Below are positions 1 through 6,079 of a stretch of DNA of 11,698 nt, one piece after another. Under the pieces are notes generated by a model that worked only from the letters and a program-made list of their open reading frames with translations, did no database searches and was not told the DNA's origin. The position numbers and the translations under genes were made by a program. Positions within the stretch are counted from its first letter, which is position 1; each line of letters begins with the position of its first letter. Source of the DNA: Robiginitomaculum sp. (GTDB lineage Bacteria; Pseudomonadota; Alphaproteobacteria; Caulobacterales; Maricaulaceae); the NCBI GenBank assembly GCA_002733735.2, contig NVWT02000016.1, positions 13,354 to 25,051 of the forward strand. Direction: 5' to 3'.

Positions 1-293
1 TTTAGGCGCTTTATCTCGGCCTTGATGTCTACCGGCATAGCCTCGACGACAATAGGCTCTGGTACAGGTTCTGTTGATATAGGCTCAGGTGCTACAGGCT
101 CAGACGCTACAGGGTCTGTTAATACAGGCTCTGGCAAAGGCTCTATTAATACAGGGTCTGATATAGATTCTGGTATAGATTCTGAAGATACAGGCTCAGC
201 AGCAATGGGGTCAGCCAGCGCAACTCCACCTATGTTAAATGCCGGTAGAACAAATATTGCCACAAATGCTAAACTAATAAATTTTGTTTTCAT
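1..293 (-). CDS. lolA: Exported protein, probably outer-membrane lipoprotein carrier LolA (N-terminal part, runs off the window)
   Basis: The first 97 codons of a minus-strand gene are present; the rest lies beyond position 1. Seen: a signal peptide (MKTKFISLAF, hydrophobic core, cleavage likely after GVALA at residue 27), then a Pro/Glu/Ser/Val-rich low-complexity stretch (about residues 28-88), then the start of a folded region (VDIKAEIKRL). An AGGA ribosome site lies about 9 bases before the ATG. The gene begins 84 bp after the ftsK stop in the same direction. In alphaproteobacteria lolA commonly follows ftsK; LolA is the periplasmic chaperone that carries lipoproteins from LolCDE to the outer membrane. 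The LolA call is therefore an inference from position, signal peptide and the onset of the last visible segment. The long proline-rich insert after the signal peptide is unusual for LolA. Another exported protein cannot be excluded. Confidence 0.55.
   Translation of the reverse strand, partial: MKTKFISLAFVAIFVLPAFNIGGVALADPIAAEPVSSESIPESISDPVLIEPLPEPVLTDPVASEPVAPEPISTEPVPEPIVVEAMPVDIKAEIKRL
48..208 (-). repeat. Degenerate in-frame tandem repeat coding Pro-Glu/Asp-Val units
   Basis: Within the exported protein a short unit recurs with spacing that is a multiple of 3 bases. On the plus strand it reads as variants of ACAGGCTCTG or ATAGGCTCAG. It encodes units such as EPV, EPI and DPV separated by two to five residues, covering roughly residues 29-82 of the protein. 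All units stay in frame, as expected for a length-variable linker. The plus-strand reading frame across this stretch, rich in Gly, Ser and Thr, is only the shadow of the repeat. Confidence 0.75.
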
Positions 294-377
294 CTTGATA
301 TATCCTGTTTCTGCACAAGGATTACCCCAGACAATGGTCAATAATAAGGCGCAAGCATTCAGCTGTCATTCAGAATT

Positions 378-2672
378 TTACATCTCATCATGTTCTGGGA
401 GCAGTATTTCGCGCTTACCGGCATGATTGGCCGCACCGACGACACCTTCATCTTCAAGACGCTCAATCAATGTTGCTGCCCGGTTGTAGCCTATTTGCAA
501 ACGGCGCTGTAAATAAGATGTAGAAGCTTTGCGGTCTCTGGCAATGATCGCCACGGCCTTGTCGTACAGGTCATCGCCACTTGGTTTGTCACCAAAACCA
601 GAGCCAATTTCAACACTTGATTCTTCTGTGGTAATTTCTTCGAGATATACCGGTGCGCCTTGTTGTTTTAAGTATGAAGTAACAGCCTCGACCTCTTTGT
701 CGGAAACAAACGGCCCATGTAAACGACGAACCCTGCCGCCACCAGCCATATACAACATATCACCCATACCAAGTAATTGTTCTGCTCCTTGGTCTCCCAA
801 AATCGTTCTACTATCTATTTTAGAGCTAACCTGAAAACTAATACGAGTAGGAAAATTAGCCTTGATTGTACCGGTAATTACATCAACCGATGGCCTTTGT
901 GTGGCCATAACAACGTGTATGCCCGCAGCTCTGGCCATTTGCGCCAAGCGCTGTACTGCACCCTCAATGTCTTTGCCGGCGACCATCATCAGATCAGCCA
1001 TTTCGTCAATTACAACTACAATAAATGGCAGGTGCTCCAACTCCAACTCTTCGGTTTCATATATTGGTTTGCCGCTTTCACGGTCATAGCCGGTTTGAAC
1101 AGTACGCTGGGCTTTTTTGCCTTTTTTAACCGCCTGCGCAGCCATGGCGTTATAACCACCAACATTACGAACGCCGACTTTTGACATTTTCTTATAGCGG
1201 CGCTCCATTTCCCTTACCGCCCAGCGCAAAGCCGAAACCGCCTTCTTGGGGTCTGTCACCACCGGTGACAACAGATGTGGAATACCGTCATAAATCGACA
1301 GCTCAAGCATTTTGGGGTCAATCATAATAAAACGACATTGATCCGGCCCATAGCGGTACAATAAAGACAGGATCATCGCATTAATCCCGACAGACTTGCC
1401 AGAGCCGGTGGTTCCAGCAACTAACATGTGAGGCATTCTAGCAAGATCAGCAATATAAGGCTCGCCAGAAATGCTTTCGCCCAACGCCAACGGTAATAGG
1501 GCTTTGGATTTTTCAAACTGTACCGAAGACAGGGTGTCACGCAAAAAGACCGTTTCTCGTAATGAGTTCGGCAGCTCTATACCAATTACATTGCGCCCCG
1601 GTATTACTGCCACCCGACAAGCAATTGCACTCATCGAGCGGGCAATATCATCAGAAAGAGAAATAACCCGCGATGACTTTAATCCGGGTGCCGGCTCAAG
1701 TTCATACAACGTAACTACCGGCCCTGGTTGCACATGAACAATTTGACCCTTTATGCCAAAATCCATCAACACAGTTTCCAGTAATTCAGCATTTTGTCGC
1801 AAACTGACCTCGTCTACTAATTGTGTTCTAACCTTTGGTTCAGCCAGTAATTCAAGGTGCGGAAGTTCAAAATCAACCCCAGCCACAAATGGCATTTTAA
1901 GTTGTTTTTCACGCTCTGCTCGTGTGCCAGCTCTGGCTCGAGCCGCCGGCGCAACCTTAGTTTTGGTTTTTCGTCGTTTTGGTTTATCTGTTGCTTTTTT
2001 TGTTGTTGTTGGTTTGGATTGTTTTTTACCAAACCCTCTTACTAGAAACATAGTTTTTTGAACAAACTCATAAGCGGCATCAATTATCCTAGCCGCGTCT
2101 GATCGTTGTAAAGAAAAAGCCCAAATAAAACCGATAACCGCCAGAATAAAGCAAAGAACGCCCAACGCAGCGCCGCCAAAAGGCCCACCTAAGAAACTTT
2201 GAATGGGCAAGAAAACCATATCACCAAACAAGCCGCCAAGGCCGCTAGAAAACGGCCACGCAACCGGAACCGGCAAAGACGATGCAGCAATAGAAAACAA
2301 CAAAGACGAACCCAGTGCCACAAAAACCTGTCCCCGAGAATACATTTTGAACCGTAGCGGCCGTAATAAATATGCAGCGCCCCACACCAAAAAACTCAAA
2401 GCAAGGCCGTAACCGCCCCAACCAACCAGCTGCAATCCCAGATCAGAAATGTGCGAGCCAACAGAGCCGAAAATATTTGTTGCCACCTGTGATGATGCTG
2501 TGTTCCAAGATGGGTCAAGCTCGGCGTGGTCAAGAAATGAGCCAAACAAAAACACACCCACAGCAAACAACAATACCCCGACAACTCGCCGCCGTATTGT
2601 ACGCGGAACAAACTGCATCAAACTAAAGCCGTTTGGATTAGTAAAAGTAGTGTTGTCTGTCATGGGAACCAT
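378..2672 (-). CDS. ftsK: DNA translocase FtsK
   Basis: A 764-residue FtsK/SpoIIIE-family motor. It pumps chromosome-terminus DNA across the closing septum and activates XerCD dimer resolution. Seen: an N-terminal membrane domain with about four hydrophobic segments (roughly residues 30-48, 80-104, 114-136 and 160-188); a short basic linker (about 214-250, Lys/Arg/Thr rich); the motor with Walker A GTTGSGKS at 420-427, Walker B VVVIDEMADL at 552-561 and the ATQRPSVDVITG segment near 590-601; and a C-terminal winged-helix gamma domain (about 700-760) that reads KOPS sequences. The linker is much shorter than in E. coli FtsK, as in many alphaproteobacteria. The start could be the first ATG (2672) or one three codons later (2663). 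Neither has a convincing Shine-Dalgarno sequence. A probable lolA lies downstream and ubiH is divergent upstream. The gene appears intact. Confidence 0.97.
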   Translation of the reverse strand: MVPMTDNTTFTNPNGFSLMQFVPRTIRRRVVGVLLFAVGVFLFGSFLDHAELDPSWNTASSQVATNIFGSVGSHISDLGLQLVGWGGYGLALSFLVWGAAYLLRPLRFKMYSRGQVFVALGSSLLFSIAASSLPVPVAWPFSSGLGGLFGDMVFLPIQSFLGGPFGGAALGVLCFILAVIGFIWAFSLQRSDAARIIDAAYEFVQKTMFLVRGFGKKQSKPTTTKKATDKPKRRKTKTKVAPAARARAGTRAEREKQLKMPFVAGVDFELPHLELLAEPKVRTQLVDEVSLRQNAELLETVLMDFGIKGQIVHVQPGPVVTLYELEPAPGLKSSRVISLSDDIARSMSAIACRVAVIPGRNVIGIELPNSLRETVFLRDTLSSVQFEKSKALLPLALGESISGEPYIADLARMPHMLVAGTTGSGKSVGINAMILSLLYRYGPDQCRFIMIDPKMLELSIYDGIPHLLSPVVTDPKKAVSALRWAVREMERRYKKMSKVGVRNVGGYNAMAAQAVKKGKKAQRTVQTGYDRESGKPIYETEELELEHLPFIVVVIDEMADLMMVAGKDIEGAVQRLAQMARAAGIHVVMATQRPSVDVITGTIKANFPTRISFQVSSKIDSRTILGDQGAEQLLGMGDMLYMAGGGRVRRLHGPFVSDKEVEAVTSYLKQQGAPVYLEEITTEESSVEIGSGFGDKPSGDDLYDKAVAIIARDRKASTSYLQRRLQIGYNRAATLIERLEDEGVVGAANHAGKREILLPEHDEM

Positions 2673-2820
2673 TTATTGCGATGATTGACCTTTCAAACTA
2701 ACAGCAAGTGGTAAAGTTTGATTAATTTTTTAATGAGAATTTTAACAAAATTGTCACGGATGAAACCAATGTCTGTATTCTGGGGCTGGTATTTTCTTCT
2801 CTTCAGTTTACTTTGGTCAA
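2673..2820. promoter_or_regulatory. Divergent ftsK/ubiH promoter region with a 7-bp inverted repeat
   Basis: This 148-bp AT-rich spacer must contain the start signals of both divergent genes. A perfect inverted repeat TCAAACT (2693-2699) / AGTTTGA (2715-2721) with a 15-base loop lies close to the ftsK start. A possible plus-strand promoter is TTGATT (2718-2723), 17 bases, TTTAAC (2741-2746); it is a weak match and would give ubiH a leader of about 70 bases. No clear ribosome binding site precedes the ubiH ATG. The dyad may be an operator, but nothing in the sequence identifies a regulator. Confidence 0.3.
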
Positions 2821-4083
2821 ATGGTAAAGAAAATTTCTAAGTTTGATGTATTGATCAATGGCGGTGGTCTGGTTGGCCTAACCACGGCTTTAGCTTTACA
2901 AAGCGGTGGCCTACAGGTGGCTGTCATCGACCCCCTACCGTTTGAAACCCAGCTTACGCCAGAATTTGATGGCAGGTCATCAGCCATTTCATTCGCCAAT
3001 ATGCGAATGCTTGAAGCGTTAGGTGTAAAGGCCCGTTTGCAAAAAAACATTAACCCTATCAATGAAATACTAGTCAGCGATGGCCGCGCAGATGATGGCT
3101 TGCGAGCTGGCGGCCCAGGACCAATGTTATTACACTTTGATCGCGATGAGCTTGATGGCGTTGGTGCTGGCGAGCCATTGGGCTGGATGGTAGAAAACCG
3201 TTATATGCGGCTGGCCTTATTAGCGGAGTGTCGTGACCAGCAAGGAATTACCCTGTTCGACAAAACAACAATATCTGATTACCAGTTTGACGGCCAAAAT
3301 TGGCAAATCATCCTCAAAAATCAGCGACAAATCGTCACACCATTACTGGTTGGCGCTGAGGGCAGGAACTCTCCTTTGCGTGAAAGCGCAGCCATACGCA
3401 CCCACAAATGGGGTTATAATCAATGGGGAGTGGTGGCAACCATTGAGCACGAAAAGCCACATGAAGGAATTGCTCACGAGTACTTCTTGCCAACCGGCCC
3501 GTTTGCTATTTTGCCGTTAAGCGGCAATCGTAGTTCTTTAGTTTGGACAGAAAAACCAGACTCTGCACAGTTCTTGCAATCCTGTGACCCTGTGTTTTTC
3601 CAAGCAGAGCTAGAGCGTAGATTTGGCTCGTTTTTAGGTAAACTAACTCCAAGTGGCCCCAGATGGGCATACCCGCTTACTTTAATGTTGGTTGAAAAAT
3701 ATACCGCTGAAGGATTGGTTTTAGTCGGAGATGCTGCCCACGGCATGCACCCAATTGCCGGACAAGGGTTTAATGCCGGCATTCGAGATGCTGCCGTTTT
3801 AGCAGATGTATTGTCTCAAACCCTACGCAATGGCCTTAGTGTTAACGACACAACCGCATTAAAATCGTATGAGCAAAGACGACGTTTTGATAATACCTCC
3901 CTATTGGCAGCAACTGATATCTTTGTTCGAGTGTTTTCCAATGACATTGCTCCAATACGACACTTACGAGGCCTTGGAATGGGCGTTGTCGATGCAATTG
4001 GTCCGTTACGAAAATTCTTCGCCAAAGAAGCCGGTGGTGGAATTGGTCCCTTACCAAACCTGCTTCGTGGTGAACTACCCTAA
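2821..4083 (+). CDS. ubiH: UbiH/UbiF/COQ6-family FAD-dependent hydroxylase (ubiquinone biosynthesis)
   Basis: A 420-residue flavoprotein monooxygenase expected to hydroxylate the aromatic ring of a polyprenyl-phenol intermediate on the way to ubiquinone, using FAD, NAD(P)H and O2 at the inner membrane. Seen: an N-terminal Rossmann motif (INGGGLVGL, residues 12-20, preceded by a beta strand), the mid-protein motif of class A flavin monooxygenases ([11 protein letters not shown], 177-187), and the second FAD motif ([19 protein letters not shown], 302-320), which is the hallmark of this family. The length is normal. Which ring position (C5, C6 or C1) it modifies cannot be told by eye, because alphaproteobacterial members (UbiH, UbiF, UbiI, UbiL, UbiM) differ in regiospecificity. 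It is divergent from ftsK, and its last 9 bases overlap the end of the convergent Trm112-like gene, leaving no room for a separate terminator. Confidence 0.9.
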   Translation: MVKKISKFDVLINGGGLVGLTTALALQSGGLQVAVIDPLPFETQLTPEFDGRSSAISFANMRMLEALGVKARLQKNINPINEILVSDGRADDGLRAGGPGPMLLHFDRDELDGVGAGEPLGWMVENRYMRLALLAECRDQQGITLFDKTTISDYQFDGQNWQIILKNQRQIVTPLLVGAEGRNSPLRESAAIRTHKWGYNQWGVVATIEHEKPHEGIAHEYFLPTGPFAILPLSGNRSSLVWTEKPDSAQFLQSCDPVFFQAELERRFGSFLGKLTPSGPRWAYPLTLMLVEKYTAEGLVLVGDAAHGMHPIAGQGFNAGIRDAAVLADVLSQTLRNGLSVNDTTALKSYEQRRRFDNTSLLAATDIFVRVFSNDIAPIRHLRGLGMGVVDAIGPLRKFFAKEAGGGIGPLPNLLRGELP

Positions 4084-4269
4084 TTTTCTAGCTTCATTTT
4101 CAAGCATTATCGGCACACCGTCACGGATCGGGTAAACCAACTTAGCTTTTTTAGACAATAATTCCTGAGCCTTTTTATCATAAACCAGTGGGCCATGGGT
4201 AATTGGACAAACCAAAAGATCAAGCATCTTTGGGTCTGGCTCACGGGGAATTGGTGTTTCATTATTCAT
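4075..4269 (-). CDS. Trm112/YcaR (UPF0434) family small protein
   Basis: A 64-residue protein with the family pattern: [13 protein letters not shown] (residues 16-28), then a [13 protein letters not shown] segment (44-56), which is the signature of the single Trm112 fold. Eukaryotic and archaeal Trm112 activates several methyltransferases. The role of bacterial YcaR-like proteins is not firmly established. The second zinc-ligand cysteine found in some family members (CPxC) is replaced here (CPIT), so zinc binding at this site is doubtful. It begins 20 bp after the thioredoxin-like gene and is probably co-transcribed with it. Its stop lies inside the end of the convergent ubiH. The family assignment is secure; the function is not. 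Confidence 0.88.
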   Translation of the reverse strand: MNNETPIPREPDPKMLDLLVCPITHGPLVYDKKAQELLSKKAKLVYPIRDGVPIMLENEARKLG

Positions 4270-4289
4270 TTTTGATTTTTACGTTTCTT

Positions 4290-5186
4290 TTAATTAAATA
4301 ACAAGGATGAAAGCCGCCGTCTGCCCTTAGCAGTAATTTCAGAGCCAGATCCTGCTGCTTCAAACAGCTTTAACAACATTTTACGAGCTTGTTGGTCATT
4401 CCAATTTAGATCTGTTTCCAAAATAACAAATAACTCATCCATTGCCTGATCCATCTTGCCAAGACCGGACAAGCCCTCAGCCAAAGCAAATCTGGCATCA
4501 AAGTCATTTGGGTTGTTTTTTACCGCCGCAAACAATGGCTGCATCTCATCATTAGATGGCGCGCCTTCCGCTAATTCAATAGCATTGCTCGCACCAACAA
4601 TAGCTACATGTTGCAAATTTTCTTCGGTCACTGATTGTAGTATATTTCTAGCACCCAGAACATCATCATTAGCCAAATAAACCCGGATCATTCCAGATAT
4701 TGCTTCAGGGGCGTCTTCTTTTAGAGCAATCGCGGCTGCGTAATCCTGTGCCGCACCACCCAAATCGCCAAGCTCAAAGCTCTTATTTGCCCGCTCAACC
4801 AGATCAGCAACCTCTTTGTCTACGTCCATCTCGCCAGTTAATTTATCTATAAACTCTTGTAATTGACTTTCTGGCAAGGAACCGGAAAACCCGTCCACTG
4901 GCTGACCGTCTTTGAACGCAAACACCGCCGGGATTGAGCGCACTTGTAATTGTCCAGATATGGCCGGGTTTTCATCAACATTGATTTTGACCATTTTAAC
5001 TTTGCCACCAGCACGCTTTACCAGCTTTTCCAAAGCTGGCCCAAGTTGCCGACACGGCCCGCACCACGGCGCCCAAAAATCAACAATTACTGGAACCGTG
5101 CTTGATGGCTCAATCACCTCAGCCATAAAACCGGCATCAGTTCCATCAATTATTAAGTTCTGCGTTTCTGGTTGCTGTTCTGTCAT
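4290..5186 (-). CDS. Thioredoxin-domain/TPR protein, CnoX (YbbN)-like
   Basis: A 298-residue protein with an N-terminal thioredoxin fold and a helical C-terminal half. Seen: active site WCGPC (residues 41-45), the cis-proline of the fold (SIPAV, Pro86), then from about residue 125 amphipathic helices with TPR character (LGDLGGAAQDYAAAIALKED and later repeats). This architecture matches CnoX/YbbN, a redox-linked holdase that protects proteins and works with GroEL. Both active-site cysteines are present, so it should be redox-active, as described for alphaproteobacterial members, unlike the E. coli protein which lacks the CxxC. No signal peptide is visible, so it is cytoplasmic. It is the middle gene of a three-gene minus-strand operon, 53 bp after the tRNA-editing gene and 20 bp before the Trm112-like gene. 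Confidence 0.88.
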   Translation of the reverse strand: MTEQQPETQNLIIDGTDAGFMAEVIEPSSTVPVIVDFWAPWCGPCRQLGPALEKLVKRAGGKVKMVKINVDENPAISGQLQVRSIPAVFAFKDGQPVDGFSGSLPESQLQEFIDKLTGEMDVDKEVADLVERANKSFELGDLGGAAQDYAAAIALKEDAPEAISGMIRVYLANDDVLGARNILQSVTEENLQHVAIVGASNAIELAEGAPSNDEMQPLFAAVKNNPNDFDARFALAEGLSGLGKMDQAMDELFVILETDLNWNDQQARKMLLKLFEAAGSGSEITAKGRRRLSSLLFN

Positions 5187-5239
5187 ATCATTTACTCTTA
5201 GCTAAGCTCTAGAAGTCCATATTACAAATGGAGTTTGTT

Positions 5240-5764
5240 TTAAGTTATAACAAGAGCAGCTTCACCGTCATTGCTCGTAAAATCAACCAAAACCGGATCA
5301 TGGTTTGTTTTATTAGCAAACAAAATCAGGTCGGTTGAAGAAATAGCTGTTGTCGCGTTATTCTTCAAAGGATGAAAATTTACCGGATCCGTTTCCAGCA
5401 AAGCTTTGTCTAACACGAAAGTCACATTGCCTTTCGTATCATTTACCAAAGCAAATGCGGTAACAGAGCCGGGCTTCACCCCTAAAACATTTTGCATAAG
5501 CTCCGCATTTGCAAAAGACAGCCGAGCGCAACCTAAAATCTTATGTAATTGGTTTAGTTTAATTTTTGTGCTTCCCAAAGCTGATACCAGAAACAACTTA
5601 CCTTTTTTATCTTTTAGGAAAAGGTTTTTACTGTGTCCTCCAGGTAGAGTTTTCTTGATGTCTTCACCATCTTCAACAGTAAATATTTCTCGGTGCTCAA
5701 CAGTATTGTGAGAAATACCAAACCCATCAAGATAAGCAAAAAGCTCTTCACGAGAAATTGTCAT
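5240..5764 (-). CDS. YbaK/ProX-type prolyl-tRNA deacylase (ProXp-ala-like trans-editing factor)
   Basis: A 174-residue free-standing editing domain homologous to the INS domain of bacterial prolyl-tRNA synthetase. Members of the ProXp-ala (PrdX) branch hydrolyse Ala-tRNA(Pro) made in error by ProRS. Seen: start MTISREELFAYLDGFGI, a GGHSKNLFLKD segment (residues 42-52) whose lysine (Lys46) corresponds by position to the conserved catalytic-site lysine of this family, and a GVKPGSVTAFAL segment (about 95-106), the conserved GxxPGxVTPF-like loop. Length fits the family. It is the first gene of the operon, and the upstream region is shared with the divergent tRNA-Gly gene. The exact substrate is inferred from family membership only. 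A carbon-copy YbaK deacylase for Cys-tRNA(Pro) is less likely given the GGHSKNLFL pattern. Confidence 0.87.
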   Translation of the reverse strand: MTISREELFAYLDGFGISHNTVEHREIFTVEDGEDIKKTLPGGHSKNLFLKDKKGKLFLVSALGSTKIKLNQLHKILGCARLSFANAELMQNVLGVKPGSVTAFALVNDTKGNVTFVLDKALLETDPVNFHPLKNNATTAISSTDLILFANKTNHDPVLVDFTSNDGEAALVIT

Positions 5765-5813
5765 AATTGTCCACAGACCCTAGCATCAATCAAGTTAATG
5801 TCTCTCATCTCTT

Positions 5814-5851
5814 GCGATAATTCAAATAATACTGATGATTGTTATTATCGC
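5814..5851. promoter_or_regulatory. 8-bp perfect inverted repeat between the editing-factor gene and tRNA-Gly
   Basis: GCGATAAT (5814-5821) and ATTATCGC (5844-5851) are perfect inverted copies with a 22-base AT-rich loop. The repeat lies about 50 bp upstream of the minus-strand operon start and just upstream of the proposed tRNA promoter. It could be an operator or upstream activator site; no regulator is recognisable. Confidence 0.3.
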
Positions 5852-5853
5852 TC

Positions 5854-5882
5854 TTGCAAAGAGTAGCTCTTTAGGACATAAC
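5854..5882 (+). promoter_or_regulatory. Candidate stable-RNA promoter for tRNA-Gly
   Basis: TTGCAA (5854-5859), a 17-base spacer and CATAAC (5877-5882) match the sigma-70 consensus at four of six positions each, with ideal spacing. The bases following the -10 (GCCCGCC) form a GC-rich discriminator, typical of stringently controlled tRNA and rRNA promoters. Transcription would begin near 5889, giving a 5' leader of about 37 bases before the mature tRNA. The spacer contains overlapping small hairpins (CTCTT GCA AAGAG and AAAGAG TAG CTCTTT). This is a consensus match by eye only. Confidence 0.45.
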
Positions 5883-5925
5883 GCCCGCCTGTTCAGCCGT
5901 AAAGAACAGATGTGGTTATTTGGAT

Positions 5926-6004
<79 letters not shown>

Positions 6005-6050
6005 GCCTTAAACCATTGTTTTTATTGTATGTGGCTGAAAAGTTTAGCTT

Positions 6051-6071
6051 TTGCTACAGAAGCCTGCTACA
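6051..6071 (+). promoter_or_regulatory. Candidate integrase arm-type sites, left end
   Basis: TTGCTACA (6051-6058) and CTGCTACA (6064-6071) lie in direct orientation 13 bp apart, between attL and the integrase start. The same two octamers occur near attR at 9121-9128 and, inverted, at 9151-9158. Short repeats shared by both ends of an integrated element are expected for arm-type sites bound by the integrase N-terminal domain. Binding is inferred. Confidence 0.45.
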
Positions 6072-6079
6072 ATAAGAGC

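Noticed and set aside
48..208. CRISPR array in the repeated region near the left edge
   Set aside because: Units are short, degenerate, in multiples of three bases and in frame in an exported protein; there are no uniform spacers.
22..426. Plus-strand frame of Gly/Ser/Thr-rich repeats
   Set aside because: It is the antisense of the Pro/Glu repeat in the exported minus-strand gene, has no ribosome site and matches no family.
4081..4083. Terminator between ubiH and the Trm112-like gene
   Set aside because: The two genes overlap by 9 bp, and no GC-rich stem with a T run is seen on either strand there.
5882..5888. CGCCCGC as a third att copy upstream of the tRNA
   Set aside because: Only about seven bases match the att core and neighbouring bases differ; a promoter discriminator explains it better.
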